Source: Rhizobium leguminosarum bv. trifolii WSM2297
Lineage (GTDB): Bacteria; Pseudomonadota; Alphaproteobacteria; Rhizobiales; Rhizobiaceae
Assembly (NCBI RefSeq): GCF_000271845.1
Contig: NZ_JH719393.1
Span: 1,456,442-1,520,441, forward strand
Length of the DNA: 64,000 nt
Direction of reading: 5' to 3'
A program made the position numbers and the translations under genes. Positions 28,242-36,035 of this stretch are shown in pieces; within the stretch, counting starts at the first letter, position 1, and each line of letters begins with the position of its first letter. Under the pieces are notes generated by a model, which was given only the letters and a program-made list of their open reading frames with translations, was not told the origin of the DNA and did not search any database.

Positions 28242-28357
28242 CGGACCGAAGCGCTTAACCCCTCCGAGCCGCTTCGGTCCGACGGACAGCATTCCTCCCC
28301 CCAAGGCTGTCGGTCACTATCGAAGCCCGGCGCTCCACTCCCGCGCCGGGCTTTCGT
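28242..28357 (+). ncRNA. Candidate trans-acting small RNA with three hairpins
   Basis: No protein is encoded here, but three stem-loops follow one another. Hairpin 1 is a perfect 12-bp stem (CGGACCGAAGCG / CGCTTCGGTCCG, 28242-28281) with a loop containing CCCCTCC. Hairpin 2 (28281-28315) is a 10-bp stem with one mismatch and a loop CATTCCTCCCCCCAAG-like, rich in C/U. Hairpin 3 is an 11-bp GC stem (AAGCCCGGCGC / GCGCCGGGCTT, 28323-28353) followed by TTCGTTATTT, a terminator. CU-rich anti-Shine-Dalgarno loops are known from rhizobial sRNAs such as the alpha-r14 (NfeR1) and AbcR families. A promoter of the right spacing lies upstream. Family membership is not proven. Confidence 0.7.
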
Positions 28358-28698
28358 TATTTGGCGACCCCTGCCGTTTCCATACCCGTCGATCCGCTCC
28401 TCGAATAAATCCGAGGTCTGCGGAGCCAGCCCAACAAAGTGCCTGCATCGTCTATCGCGACGCGGCCGTCGCGTTGCCGCCGGCAGAGGAACCGATTGTC
28501 GCCGTCATCCCATGCGCAGGTTGCGAGCGACGCACCAGAAATGCAGCCGATCGAGTCGCTGGTCACTGATCTTCACTTCGGGTTTGGCCGCCTGTTCCGA
28601 GAGAACACCTCAGATGCCGCCGCCAGGTCGCGCCAGGGGGGAGGCATTAGTGAGCCTGCGTCAAGCTTCGATAGACCGACCCTCGCCGAATGAAGGCT
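28358..28698. other. Spacer without a supported gene
   Basis: About 340 bp between the small RNA terminator and the methyltransferase gene. A minus-strand frame from a GTG at 28566 has coding-like third positions for some 40 codons (ASLATCAWDDGDNRFLC) but no clear ribosome site and no recognised family. It may be a gene relic. Confidence 0.4.
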
Positions 28699-29592
28699 TC
28701 AGGCCTCGTCGTAGCAGAGCGCCCATTGGTCGCCGATATACCAGCAGCGTCCTATCCGCGGCTCCGTCTTCCAGAGCAGGCTTTTGATGAACTCGATGCC
28801 GCCGCGCTTGAAGGCGGTCGTCAGCTTCTCCACCTCTTGCTCGTCGGTCGTCAATCCGCCATTGGCGCAGACGAAATAGGCATTGCCGATCCAACGCGCC
28901 GCATATCCGGTCGCGCCGCGATCGATACGAAGCGCGGCGCCATGGGACGCATGACGACCGCCATTCGCCGGCCGGCCCTGGCGCGGCACGCCGAGTGGCA
29001 ACACCAGGCGCCCTCCAGGTCGCAGCCTTTCGATCCAGGGCGCCGCAGGACGCCCGACGGCGAAATTCACGTAGATCGCATCCACCTCCTGCTGCGGCCA
29101 TTGATTGCCGTCGGCGGTGATGACGCTGACATTGGCCCGATCGGCAAGTGCCGCCTGCGCGTGGCCGGCCAGATCGGGATCCATCTCGACGGCATGGACG
29201 TGGCCGGTGGCGCCCACCAACTCCGCGAGAATGGCGCTATAATAACCGGTGCCGGCACCGATATGAGCGATGTGATCGCCGATCTGGACGTCCAGCTCCG
29301 CCAGGAGGCGGGCGTGCAGCGACGGACTGCCATTGTTGACGCCCTTGTCGGGCTGCAAGGCGAACAGCGCATCCTGATAGGCCAGAACCACGTCCGAGGA
29401 AAGCAACGGGCGATATCCGCCACCTAGATTGGCGATCTGCCATGGCGGCGGACCGAGGAATTTTTCACGAGGGACAGCGGCAAAGGCAGCCTCGATGCGC
29501 GGGTTCGTCGTTGCCGCGGTTGCCACCACCTGATGGGCGTAAGCGCGGCGGATCAAGGCAAGTTCCTCGGCGGTGAACAAGGCATCGGGCAT
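28699..29592 (-). CDS. Protein-L-isoaspartate methyltransferase-like SAM methyltransferase
   Basis: 297-aa protein similar to the PCMT family. Motifs include VPREKFLGPP near residue 40, the SAM-binding loop HIGAGTGYYSAILAELVG, VHAVEMDPDLAGHA, and YVNFAVGRPAAPWIERLRPGGRLVLPLG. In true PIMT the first loop is preceded by a Ser-rich segment around QPYIVA; here it is RPLLSSDVVLAYQ, so the substrate may be different. The start MPDALFTAEE is supported by GGAG upstream. It is about 240 aa longer-range than a minimal PIMT (~215 aa), with an extra C-terminal region ending WYIGDQWALCY. Confidence 0.82.
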   Translation of the reverse strand: MPDALFTAEELALIRRAYAHQVVATAATTNPRIEAAFAAVPREKFLGPPPWQIANLGGGYRPLLSSDVVLAYQDALFALQPDKGVNNGSPSLHARLLAELDVQIGDHIAHIGAGTGYYSAILAELVGATGHVHAVEMDPDLAGHAQAALADRANVSVITADGNQWPQQEVDAIYVNFAVGRPAAPWIERLRPGGRLVLPLGVPRQGRPANGGRHASHGAALRIDRGATGYAARWIGNAYFVCANGGLTTDEQEVEKLTTAFKRGGIEFIKSLLWKTEPRIGRCWYIGDQWALCYDEA

Positions 29593-29883
29593 GACTAATC
29601 TCCGGTTATGGCTTCGATCCCTCCCGCCTCCTGGGTCTTTTGGGTCTGCGGATCCGCCAATCGGACCGATCACGATCAATGGGCGTGGCGAGACTCTCAA
29701 ACCGTCGGGACTTGTGGCGGAAGTTAAATACGATTTCGCTTCCCTTGCAAAAAACTACGTTGCTTCGTCATAGGCTTAATATGCCGGGCTAGAAGACTCG
29801 AATCCGTCACCGCATATCACTGACCGCGACCAGGCAGCACGCGCCCTGCCGCATCAAAATCCTCGGGTAATGCCATCGGCTCC

Positions 29884-30393
29884 TCAGGCGTGAGGCGCCG
29901 TGTGATCCCCGGCGCCTACGCGGAAACGCTTCTTGATCCTGTCGACCGGCGTCCCATCCTGTAGTGGCACCTGGACCAGCCTGTCATAGGTCTCAAAGCC
30001 CATCTTCGCGTAGTAGCCAAGTCCGCTGACATTGTCGGCGCGGATGGTTGCATTGATGAATTCGAGCCCGAGCTCTTTCGCTGCGTCCCTTGTCGCGGGA
30101 AAAAGCGCGCTGCCGACGCCTGGGGTCTTCGAGTTCACTCGGGCGAAGGTGGCGATGTCGGCGACCCCTTTTGGCGGATCGCCGTATACGCTCAGCGATT
30201 GAAAGCCGACCAGCGATTGATTGTGCTCTGCAACATGGCAGACAAGAGGAAACTCGCCATCGATAAACCAGTCGGCGAACTCGGCGGCCGAAAGTGGGGT
30301 CTCCAGTGCTGTGGTTCCGCCGGCTCGGATGATCTCGTTCAGCAAAGCACTCAATTCCTCGGCATCGGAGCGTGCGGCTTTTCGAACGTGCAT
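29884..30393 (-). CDS. GNAT family N-acetyltransferase
   Basis: 169-aa acetyltransferase of the GNAT superfamily. The N-terminus MHVRKAARSDAEELSALLNEII is the usual first strand and helix. The acetyl-CoA binding region reads VNSKTPGVGSALFPATRDAAKELG, and the C-terminal motif B reads NVSGLGYYAKMGFETYD. The pyrophosphate loop Q/RxxGxG/A is slightly altered (TPGVGSA). Substrate (amine, phosphinothricin-type or other) is unknown. Monocistronic. Confidence 0.85.
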   Translation of the reverse strand: MHVRKAARSDAEELSALLNEIIRAGGTTALETPLSAAEFADWFIDGEFPLVCHVAEHNQSLVGFQSLSVYGDPPKGVADIATFARVNSKTPGVGSALFPATRDAAKELGLEFINATIRADNVSGLGYYAKMGFETYDRLVQVPLQDGTPVDRIKKRFRVGAGDHTAPHA

Positions 30394-30564
30394 GTCTTGG
30401 CTACCTCATCGTCGGCCGACAACCTATCGGCGAGATTTGGAGATTACAAGTCGCCATGCTCGCAGCGATGCCTGTAGCCAAACTTTGCGGAAGGGCTCAG
30501 CATTGCCGTCCTTGTCAGCCAGACCCGGTGTAGATCATTGAGCTAACCATTATGGTGCTGGTGA

Positions 30565-31200
30565 ATGAATTTCGCCATCGCCGGGGTGATGGCAGCCGAG
30601 GCGGCGCCGGGCGAGCTTCAGCCCGGCGATGAAATGCCGTCCGAACGGGTGCTGATGGAGCGCTTCGGCGTCGGCCGGCCGACCATCCGCGAGGCCATGC
30701 AGTCGCTGGCCAACAAAGGTCTCGTCAGCATTTCGGACGGCGAACGGCGAAGGTCCTGAGGCTGACGGCAAAGTCGATCTTCCGCCAGGTCGACCTCACC
30801 GCCAAGATCATGCCGTCGCAATCGGCCGATTCACTCGAGCATCTGAAAAGCGCCCGCATCTTCTTCGAGCGCGGCATGGCCCGCGAGCGACCTCAGGGAC
30901 ATCATCGAGCGCCAGCGCTTGTCGCTCGGTCGGGCCGAAGAGTTCATCGATGCCGATATGGAGTTCCACACCCGCATCGCCCAGATCTCAGGCAACCCGA
31001 TTTACGTCGCCGTCAGCGAAGCCATGCTGGCTTGGCTGAAGGAATATCATACCGAGATGCTGATCTGGACCGGCAAGGAAAAGTTCACGCTCGCCGAACA
31101 CGACGAAATCGTCGACCGCCCCGAAGCCAATGACGTCGACGGCTCGGAAATGGCGCTCCTCAAACACCTCGAACGATCGCGCGCGCTTTACGCAAAATAA
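30565..31200 (+). pseudogene. Frameshifted GntR/FCD (NanR-like) regulator
   Basis: Three frames together reconstruct one FadR/NanR-type regulator. The winged helix (LQPGDEMPSERVLMERFGVGRPTIREAM) stops at about 30757. The linker/FCD start (LTAKSIFRQVDLTAKIMPS) runs in a second frame to about 30890. The FCD domain (EFIDADMEFHTRIAQISGNPIY) and C-terminus (LLKHLERSRALYAK) lie in a third frame ending at 31200. At least two indels and probably a short internal deletion disable it. No functional neighbour gene remains to indicate its former target. Confidence 0.85.
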
Positions 31201-31304
31201 GCTCAACGCTGTATGTGCGCATTTATAAGCATCCGCGGAACAATGCTGTGCCGGCGAGGTTGTGGATAGGCCAAGCACGCAAAGTTCCCAAGGAGGACAT
31301 CCAG

Positions 31305-31625
31305 ATGCGTATGAAACTCGTAGCAGCTTCGCTTTTCGCCCTCGGCATGGCCACGTCGGCTTTCGCCCAGTCCAATCCGGCTCCGGCCGGCGCCACGATC
31401 GACAAGAACCAGGCCGATCAGGGTGGCGGCGCAACGACCGACACGAAGGCCAAGAAGCCGATGGCGATGGATAGCACCACGACTGGCTCCACGACCGGCG
31501 GCGCAATGAAGATGGACAAGACCAAGTGCCCCGACCCGGTCAACAACTCCGCGAAGCTCCAGACGCAGGGCGGCACGAGCAACGCCACGCCAATGGATGA
31601 GGCCTGCGCAGCCCACAACAATTGA
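31305..31625 (+). CDS. Small secreted protein of unknown function
   Basis: 106-aa protein with a clear signal peptide (MRMKLVAASLFALGMATSAF, cleavage after AFA). The mature part is low in complexity: Thr/Gly/Ala/Met-rich, with MDSTTTGSTTGG and repeated K-M-D motifs, two cysteines (KCPDPV and EACAAHNN) and no known domain. AAGGAGG is well placed before ATG 31305. Its own strong terminator follows, so it is monocistronic. Similar small periplasmic proteins occur widely in rhizobia, without known role. Confidence 0.8.
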   Translation: MRMKLVAASLFALGMATSAFAQSNPAPAGATIDKNQADQGGGATTDTKAKKPMAMDSTTTGSTTGGAMKMDKTKCPDPVNNSAKLQTQGGTSNATPMDEACAAHNN

Positions 31626-31643
31626 TAGCGTCTCCGCACAAAG

Positions 31644-31667
31644 AACCCCGCTTCGGCGGGGTTTTTT
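31644..31667 (+). terminator. Intrinsic terminator of the small secreted protein gene
   Basis: Stem CCCCGC-TTCG-GCGGGG flanked by AA and followed by TTTTTT; a textbook tetraloop terminator 18 bp past the stop codon. Confidence 0.95.
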
Positions 31668-31752
31668 GTGGGCCGGTCAAGCGACAGCATACGCGCATCC
31701 GTCCCTTCGGCAGATTTCAGGCTTGACTCGACGGAACGCGATTGGTATCGGA

Positions 31753-31772
31753 TTGGGTAATCGATAACCCAA
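31753..31772. promoter_or_regulatory. LacI-family operator upstream of the fructoside regulator
   Basis: 20-bp near-palindrome TTGGGTAATCGATAACCCAA centred on a CG step, ending 8 bp before the regulator's start codon. Central-CG palindromes are the usual LacI-family operators. A related sequence, GGGTAATCGTTTAC, overlaps the start of the binding-protein gene at 32824. Confidence 0.65.
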
Positions 31773-31780
31773 GCGAACCC

Positions 31781-32785
31781 ATGACTGCTTCACTCAACGA
31801 CATAGCCGCCCGCGCGGGCGTTTCCGTCAAGACGGTGTCAGGTGCGCTGCATGGCGGCTCGGCCCGCATGTCGGATGAAACCCGGCTGCGGATCAAGGAG
31901 ATCGCCGAGGAGCTTGGCTACGTCACCAATTTCGCCGCCCGCAGCATGCGGCAGGGCTGGATGCCACTGGTCGGTCTGGTCGCGGATGACCTGATCACCT
32001 CGCCTTTCGCAACGGAGATCATCCGGGGGCTCGACGGCGCCGTGCGCGCTGCCGACATGGCTGTCTTCGCGATGACGCTAGGGGGCCATCGGAGCCTTGC
32101 ATCGATCCTCGACGAGATGCGCCAGTTTCGCCCTCGCGCGATTGCTTACGCGGCCATGTATCATAAGAAAGTCGACCTGCCGCCCGAATTTGCCGCGGCG
32201 GTGGGAGTGATGATCAACTGCCGAGATACCAGCGATCGCGTCACCTCCCTGGTGCCCGACGAAACGGGAGCGGGGGTCGAGATTACCAACTACCTGCTCG
32301 ATGCCGGCCGACGCAATGTCGCCTTCATCAATCTGCCGGGACTGCTCGCCGGCGAACTGCGCGAACAGGGCTTTCGGCAGGCACTTGATCATGCGGGCGT
32401 CGACGGGGCAGGGGCCATCGTATTGCCCGCGGTCAGCAAAGCGATTTACAGCGATCGCGCCCCTAGTCTCGTCCATGCGCATGTGCATGATCTGATGAAT
32501 GGCCCCCGGCGCCCCGATGCTATCCTGTGCGGCAATGACCGTGTGGCGATGGAGGTCTACGCCGCGTTGCGCCGGACTGGTGCAACCATTCCCGACGACG
32601 TCGCTGTTGCGAGTTTCGACAACCAGGTCGAGATCGCCTCGCGTCTCGACCCGCCGCTGACCACCATGGCGTTGCCGCACCGCGCCATGGGCCGTCAGGC
32701 CGCGCAAATCCTGCTTGCCGAAGACCGGCTTCCGGTCGGGGTGCAGAAACTACCGTTCCAGCTGGTGGAGCGGGCATCCGTATAA
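31781..32785 (+). CDS. LacI family regulator of a fructoside uptake operon
   Basis: 334-aa LacI/GalR regulator. The N-terminal helix-turn-helix reads SLNDIAARAGVSVKTVSGALHG, followed by the hinge helix NFAARSMRQG. The periplasmic-binding-like domain includes PLVGLVADDLITSPF and DAILCGNDRVAMEVYAAL. The start at 31781 (MTASLND) is chosen so that the operator lies outside the gene. It precedes the transport/GH32 genes by 36 bp on the same strand and probably represses them and itself until a sugar binds. Confidence 0.9.
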   Translation: MTASLNDIAARAGVSVKTVSGALHGGSARMSDETRLRIKEIAEELGYVTNFAARSMRQGWMPLVGLVADDLITSPFATEIIRGLDGAVRAADMAVFAMTLGGHRSLASILDEMRQFRPRAIAYAAMYHKKVDLPPEFAAAVGVMINCRDTSDRVTSLVPDETGAGVEITNYLLDAGRRNVAFINLPGLLAGELREQGFRQALDHAGVDGAGAIVLPAVSKAIYSDRAPSLVHAHVHDLMNGPRRPDAILCGNDRVAMEVYAALRRTGATIPDDVAVASFDNQVEIASRLDPPLTTMALPHRAMGRQAAQILLAEDRLPVGVQKLPFQLVERASV

Positions 32786-32821
32786 ATTGAGAGAGGCCCA
32801 TTCAATTGAGGAGGAATTCCA

Positions 32822-34114
32822 ATGGGTAATCGTTTACTTTGGTCGCTTATCCTGTCTTCGGCCCTATCTGCCCCATGGGCTGATGCAGCCGAGAAGACCA
32901 CAATCCAGGTCATGCATCAGGGCGATCCCGGCTTTGTCGCCGCCTATGGCAAGGTCGCCGAACGGTTCGAGGCGGCCAATCCCGATGTCGACGTGCAGTT
33001 CATCTACGCGCCGCACGATGCCTATAACGAGAAGTTCAGCGCCGCCGTGATGGCCAAGCAACTACCCGATGTCATGGAACTCGATGCGCCGTTCCTCGCC
33101 AATTACGTCTGGTCGGGCTATCTTCAGCCGATCAAGCCGCTGATCGACAAAGACCTCCTCGACGACATGACGGCGTCTAACATCGCCCAGGGCACATACC
33201 CGATCGACAAGGACCTTTATGCAATCGGCCTGACCGACTCGTCGGTGGTTCTTTACGGCAACAAGAAATATCTCGAAGCGATCGGCGCCCGCATCCCGAA
33301 ATCCGTCGACGATGCCTGGACCCGGGAGGAGTTCGAAACCTATCTCGAGAAGCTGTCGAAGCTCGACGGCGTAAAGTGGCCGATCGACACCTTCCGCGGC
33401 TACGGCATCAAGACGGAGTGGATCACCTATGCCTATAGTCCGATCCTGCAATCGGCCGGCTGCGATCTGATCGATCGCAAGGCCTGGAAATCCGAGGGCA
33501 CGCTCGACAGCGACTCCTGCGTCGATGCTCTCACCATGATGCAGAAATGGGTCAAGAACGGCTGGGTCGTCCCGCAGTCGGCCGGAACCAACCAGTTCTT
33601 CGCCGAAGGCAATCCCGCAGCGCTGGCCCTCGGCGGCCACTGGGTCTATGCCGAGGCCGCCGCGACCATGAAGGACAACATCGTCGTGCTGCCGCTTCCG
33701 AAGTTCGGCGCCAGGGCCGCGAGCCCCAATGGCACCTGGATCTGGGCGATGACCAAGACGTCGAAACATCCCGATATCGCGGCCAAATTCATCAGCTTCC
33801 TGCTGAAGGACAAGGAGTATCGGGCTTATGTCGCGAGCCAGTCGGGATATCCCGGCCTGAAGAGTTTCGCGGCCGAATCTCCGCTCTATGCAAATGGCGG
33901 CCCGATGGCGATCGCCTTCGAACAGGCGTCGAAGACGGCCGTCTCGCGCCCGCCGCATCCAGCCTATCCGACAATCACCTCGGCCTTCATGCAGGCCGTC
34001 GACGAGGCTTTCAACGGTGGCGATCCCAAGGAGGCGCTGACGTCAGCCGCCAAGAAGATCGATGAGGATATCGAGGACAATGACGGATATCCGCCGTTCG
34101 GCGACGAGCAATAA
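32822..34114 (+). CDS. Extracellular sugar-binding protein of ABC transporter
   Basis: 430-aa family 1 solute-binding protein. The signal peptide is MGNRLLWSLILSSALSAPWADA. The mature domain starts TTIQVMHQGDPGFVAAYGKVAERFEAANPDVDVQF, typical of sugar-binding lipoprotein-like proteins of the MalE/UgpB type. It would capture an oligosaccharide in the periplasm and pass it to the two permeases downstream. Association with a GH32 enzyme suggests a fructose-containing saccharide. GGAGGAAT is placed before the ATG. A hairpin after the gene probably stabilises this part of the mRNA. Confidence 0.9.
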   Translation: MGNRLLWSLILSSALSAPWADAAEKTTIQVMHQGDPGFVAAYGKVAERFEAANPDVDVQFIYAPHDAYNEKFSAAVMAKQLPDVMELDAPFLANYVWSGYLQPIKPLIDKDLLDDMTASNIAQGTYPIDKDLYAIGLTDSSVVLYGNKKYLEAIGARIPKSVDDAWTREEFETYLEKLSKLDGVKWPIDTFRGYGIKTEWITYAYSPILQSAGCDLIDRKAWKSEGTLDSDSCVDALTMMQKWVKNGWVVPQSAGTNQFFAEGNPAALALGGHWVYAEAAATMKDNIVVLPLPKFGARAASPNGTWIWAMTKTSKHPDIAAKFISFLLKDKEYRAYVASQSGYPGLKSFAAESPLYANGGPMAIAFEQASKTAVSRPPHPAYPTITSAFMQAVDEAFNGGDPKEALTSAAKKIDEDIEDNDGYPPFGDEQ

Positions 34115-34139
34115 GCGCATCGCTGCCGACAGGTCGAAC

Positions 34140-34170
34140 CCCTGCGATGTCTCCGGCAGACATCGCAGGG
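34140..34170 (+). promoter_or_regulatory. Intercistronic hairpin after the binding-protein gene
   Basis: Perfect 12-bp stem CCCTGCGATGTC / GACATCGCAGGG with a 7-nt loop and no T-tract, between binding-protein and permease genes. Such hairpins often protect the upstream message from 3' exonucleases and raise binding-protein levels over permease levels. Confidence 0.65.
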
Positions 34171-34206
34171 CGGGACCGGCATCCGCGCTTGGAAAGGAGG
34201 AACTGC

Positions 34207-35145
34207 ATGGTCATGCAACAATCGACATCTTCGACATCCGTCCGAAAGGCTCCGGCGCGCCGGCATGACAAGGGGCGGCTGATGCAGGAAGCGGCCATGC
34301 TCGCGCCGGCCGTGATCCTGTTGACCCTCTTTCTCATCCTGCCGTTTCTCTTGTCCTTCTGGACGGCGATGACCAACCAGCCTCTGGTGCCGCGGCCGAC
34401 GCCCGTCCGCTTCGTTTGGTTTAACAATTTCATTCGCATCTTCCAGGACGATCTTTTCTGGACCGCCCTTTGGAACGTCTCGCGCTTCACCTTCTGGATC
34501 ATTCCGGCGCAGTGCGGCCTGGCTTTCGCAACAGCGCTCCTGCTGCATCAGAAGCTGCCGTTCCGCAATCTGCTGCGCGGCATGTTCTTCCTGCCGGCGA
34601 TCACCTCGATGGTCGTGGTCTGCGTCATCTGGGGCACCCTGTTCCAGTATCCGACGGGACCGTTCAACCAGATCCTCGGCTTTCTCTCCGGCGGAGCGAT
34701 CCAGCCGATCGATTGGCTCGGCGATCCGCAATGGGCGATGTTCTCGCTCGTCCTGCTCTCGGCCTGGCAGGCCTACGGTTTTCAGATGATCGTCTACCTC
34801 GCCGGCCTTCAGGGCATTCCGGACGAACTATACGATGCCGCCAAGATCGACGGTGCAAACGCTTTCCGCCGCTTCTGGCATGTGACCATGCCCGGCCTGC
34901 GGCCGACCCATGTCTTCGTGCTGGTGATCACGACCATCCAGGCGTTCAAGCTCTATACCCAGCTCGCCATCCTCACGCAGGGCGGCCCGAAGAGCAGCAC
35001 CGAAACGGTGGTGCACTACATGGTCCGTTCCGGCTTCGAAGAGCAGAAGATGGGCTATGCCTCCGCCGTTTCGGTCATCCTGTTCGTGATCGTTCTCGTC
35101 ATCGCGCTGATCCAGCGCCAGCTCCTGAGGCGTTTCGATGTCTGA
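34207..35145 (+). CDS. ABC sugar transporter permease (MalF type)
   Basis: 312-aa inner-membrane permease with six predicted helices, starting AAMLAPAVILLTLFLILPFLLSF. The cytoplasmic EAA loop reads ELYDAAKIDGANAFRRFWHVTMPGL, which docks the ATPase. The start ATG 34207 has AAGGAGGAA upstream; an earlier in-frame ATG lacks one. Its last eight bases overlap the second permease gene. Confidence 0.92.
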   Translation: MVMQQSTSSTSVRKAPARRHDKGRLMQEAAMLAPAVILLTLFLILPFLLSFWTAMTNQPLVPRPTPVRFVWFNNFIRIFQDDLFWTALWNVSRFTFWIIPAQCGLAFATALLLHQKLPFRNLLRGMFFLPAITSMVVVCVIWGTLFQYPTGPFNQILGFLSGGAIQPIDWLGDPQWAMFSLVLLSAWQAYGFQMIVYLAGLQGIPDELYDAAKIDGANAFRRFWHVTMPGLRPTHVFVLVITTIQAFKLYTQLAILTQGGPKSSTETVVHYMVRSGFEEQKMGYASAVSVILFVIVLVIALIQRQLLRRFDV

Positions 35146-36031
35146 TATCGCACTCTCGATCCCGCAGGCCCGCACGGCGCGGCCCCGTTCCGCCGCAACG
35201 GTTCTCCGCATCATCCAGACGATATGCATTTTCATCATCGCATTGGTGATCGTCTCTCCATTGCTGCTCCTGGTCGTGGCAAGCCTCAAGGATGACCGGT
35301 TCCAGATTCTGGCCGATATGGGCAGCTTCCGGGCCTTCTGGGTGTCGAACCCGACGCTTTCCAACTATGCCGAGGTCGGCCACCTCTCAGGCGAACTCGC
35401 CTTCGGACGCTACCTCATCAACTCGCTGATCATCCTGGTCACAACGGTTTGTTCCGGCCTGATTGTGAATTCGATGGCCGCGTTTGTCCTGGCCTGGGGA
35501 TCGTTCAAGGGCCGTGCCGTCATCCTGTCGATCGTAATCGCGCTCTATGTGATCCCGCAGGAAAGCATCATCATGCCGCTGGTGATCATGGTTTCCCGGG
35601 CGGGAATAACCGACACCTTCGCGGTGCAGATCGTGCCCTGGGTCGCCAGCCCCCTCTATATCTTCCTGTTCTACCAGTTCTTCGCGCAGCTGCCGAAAGA
35701 ATTGCTGGAGGCGGCCGAGATCGATGGCGCATCCTTTTTCCGGGTCTATCGCTCCATCTTCCTGCCGCTCAGCCTGCCCGCGCTCGCCACCGTGTCGATC
35801 CTCATGGGTATCGAGACCTGGAACCAGTATCTCTGGCCGATCCTCGTCACGCAGACCGATTATGCCCGGCCGATCGCGGTGGCCATCGCCACCTTCTTCG
35901 GACAGGACAGCATCTACTGGGATCGTGCGATGGCAGCCTCCGTTTTGATGATGATCCCGATCCTGGGACTCTACCTCGCATTCCAGCGCTGGTTCGTGAG
36001 TTCCTTTATCGGCTCTGCCGTGAAAGGTTGA
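35138..36031 (+). CDS. ABC sugar transporter permease (MalG type)
   Basis: 297-aa second permease. About six membrane helices begin at VLRIIQTICIFIIALVIVSPLLLLVV, and the EAA loop is ELLEAAEIDGASFFRVYRSIFLPL. It pairs with the MalF-type subunit to form the channel. The start overlaps the preceding gene (translational coupling), and the GH32 gene follows 4 bp after its stop. Confidence 0.92.
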   Translation: MSDIALSIPQARTARPRSAATVLRIIQTICIFIIALVIVSPLLLLVVASLKDDRFQILADMGSFRAFWVSNPTLSNYAEVGHLSGELAFGRYLINSLIILVTTVCSGLIVNSMAAFVLAWGSFKGRAVILSIVIALYVIPQESIIMPLVIMVSRAGITDTFAVQIVPWVASPLYIFLFYQFFAQLPKELLEAAEIDGASFFRVYRSIFLPLSLPALATVSILMGIETWNQYLWPILVTQTDYARPIAVAIATFFGQDSIYWDRAMAASVLMMIPILGLYLAFQRWFVSSFIGSAVKG

Positions 36032-36035
36032 ATTG

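Noticed and set aside
28357..28566. 69-codon minus-strand frame with coding-like third positions
   Set aside because: GTG start without a ribosome site, no recognised domain, and the end runs into the small RNA terminator; kept only as a remark.
25897..28700. CRISPR array suggested by several short repeats
   Set aside because: The repeats are palindromes and inverted copies without regular spacing or unique spacers, and there are no cas genes.
29817..29876. 19-codon minus-strand frame after the GNAT gene with a good GAGGAG ribosome site
   Set aside because: Too short to call a gene; may be the beginning of a lost gene.
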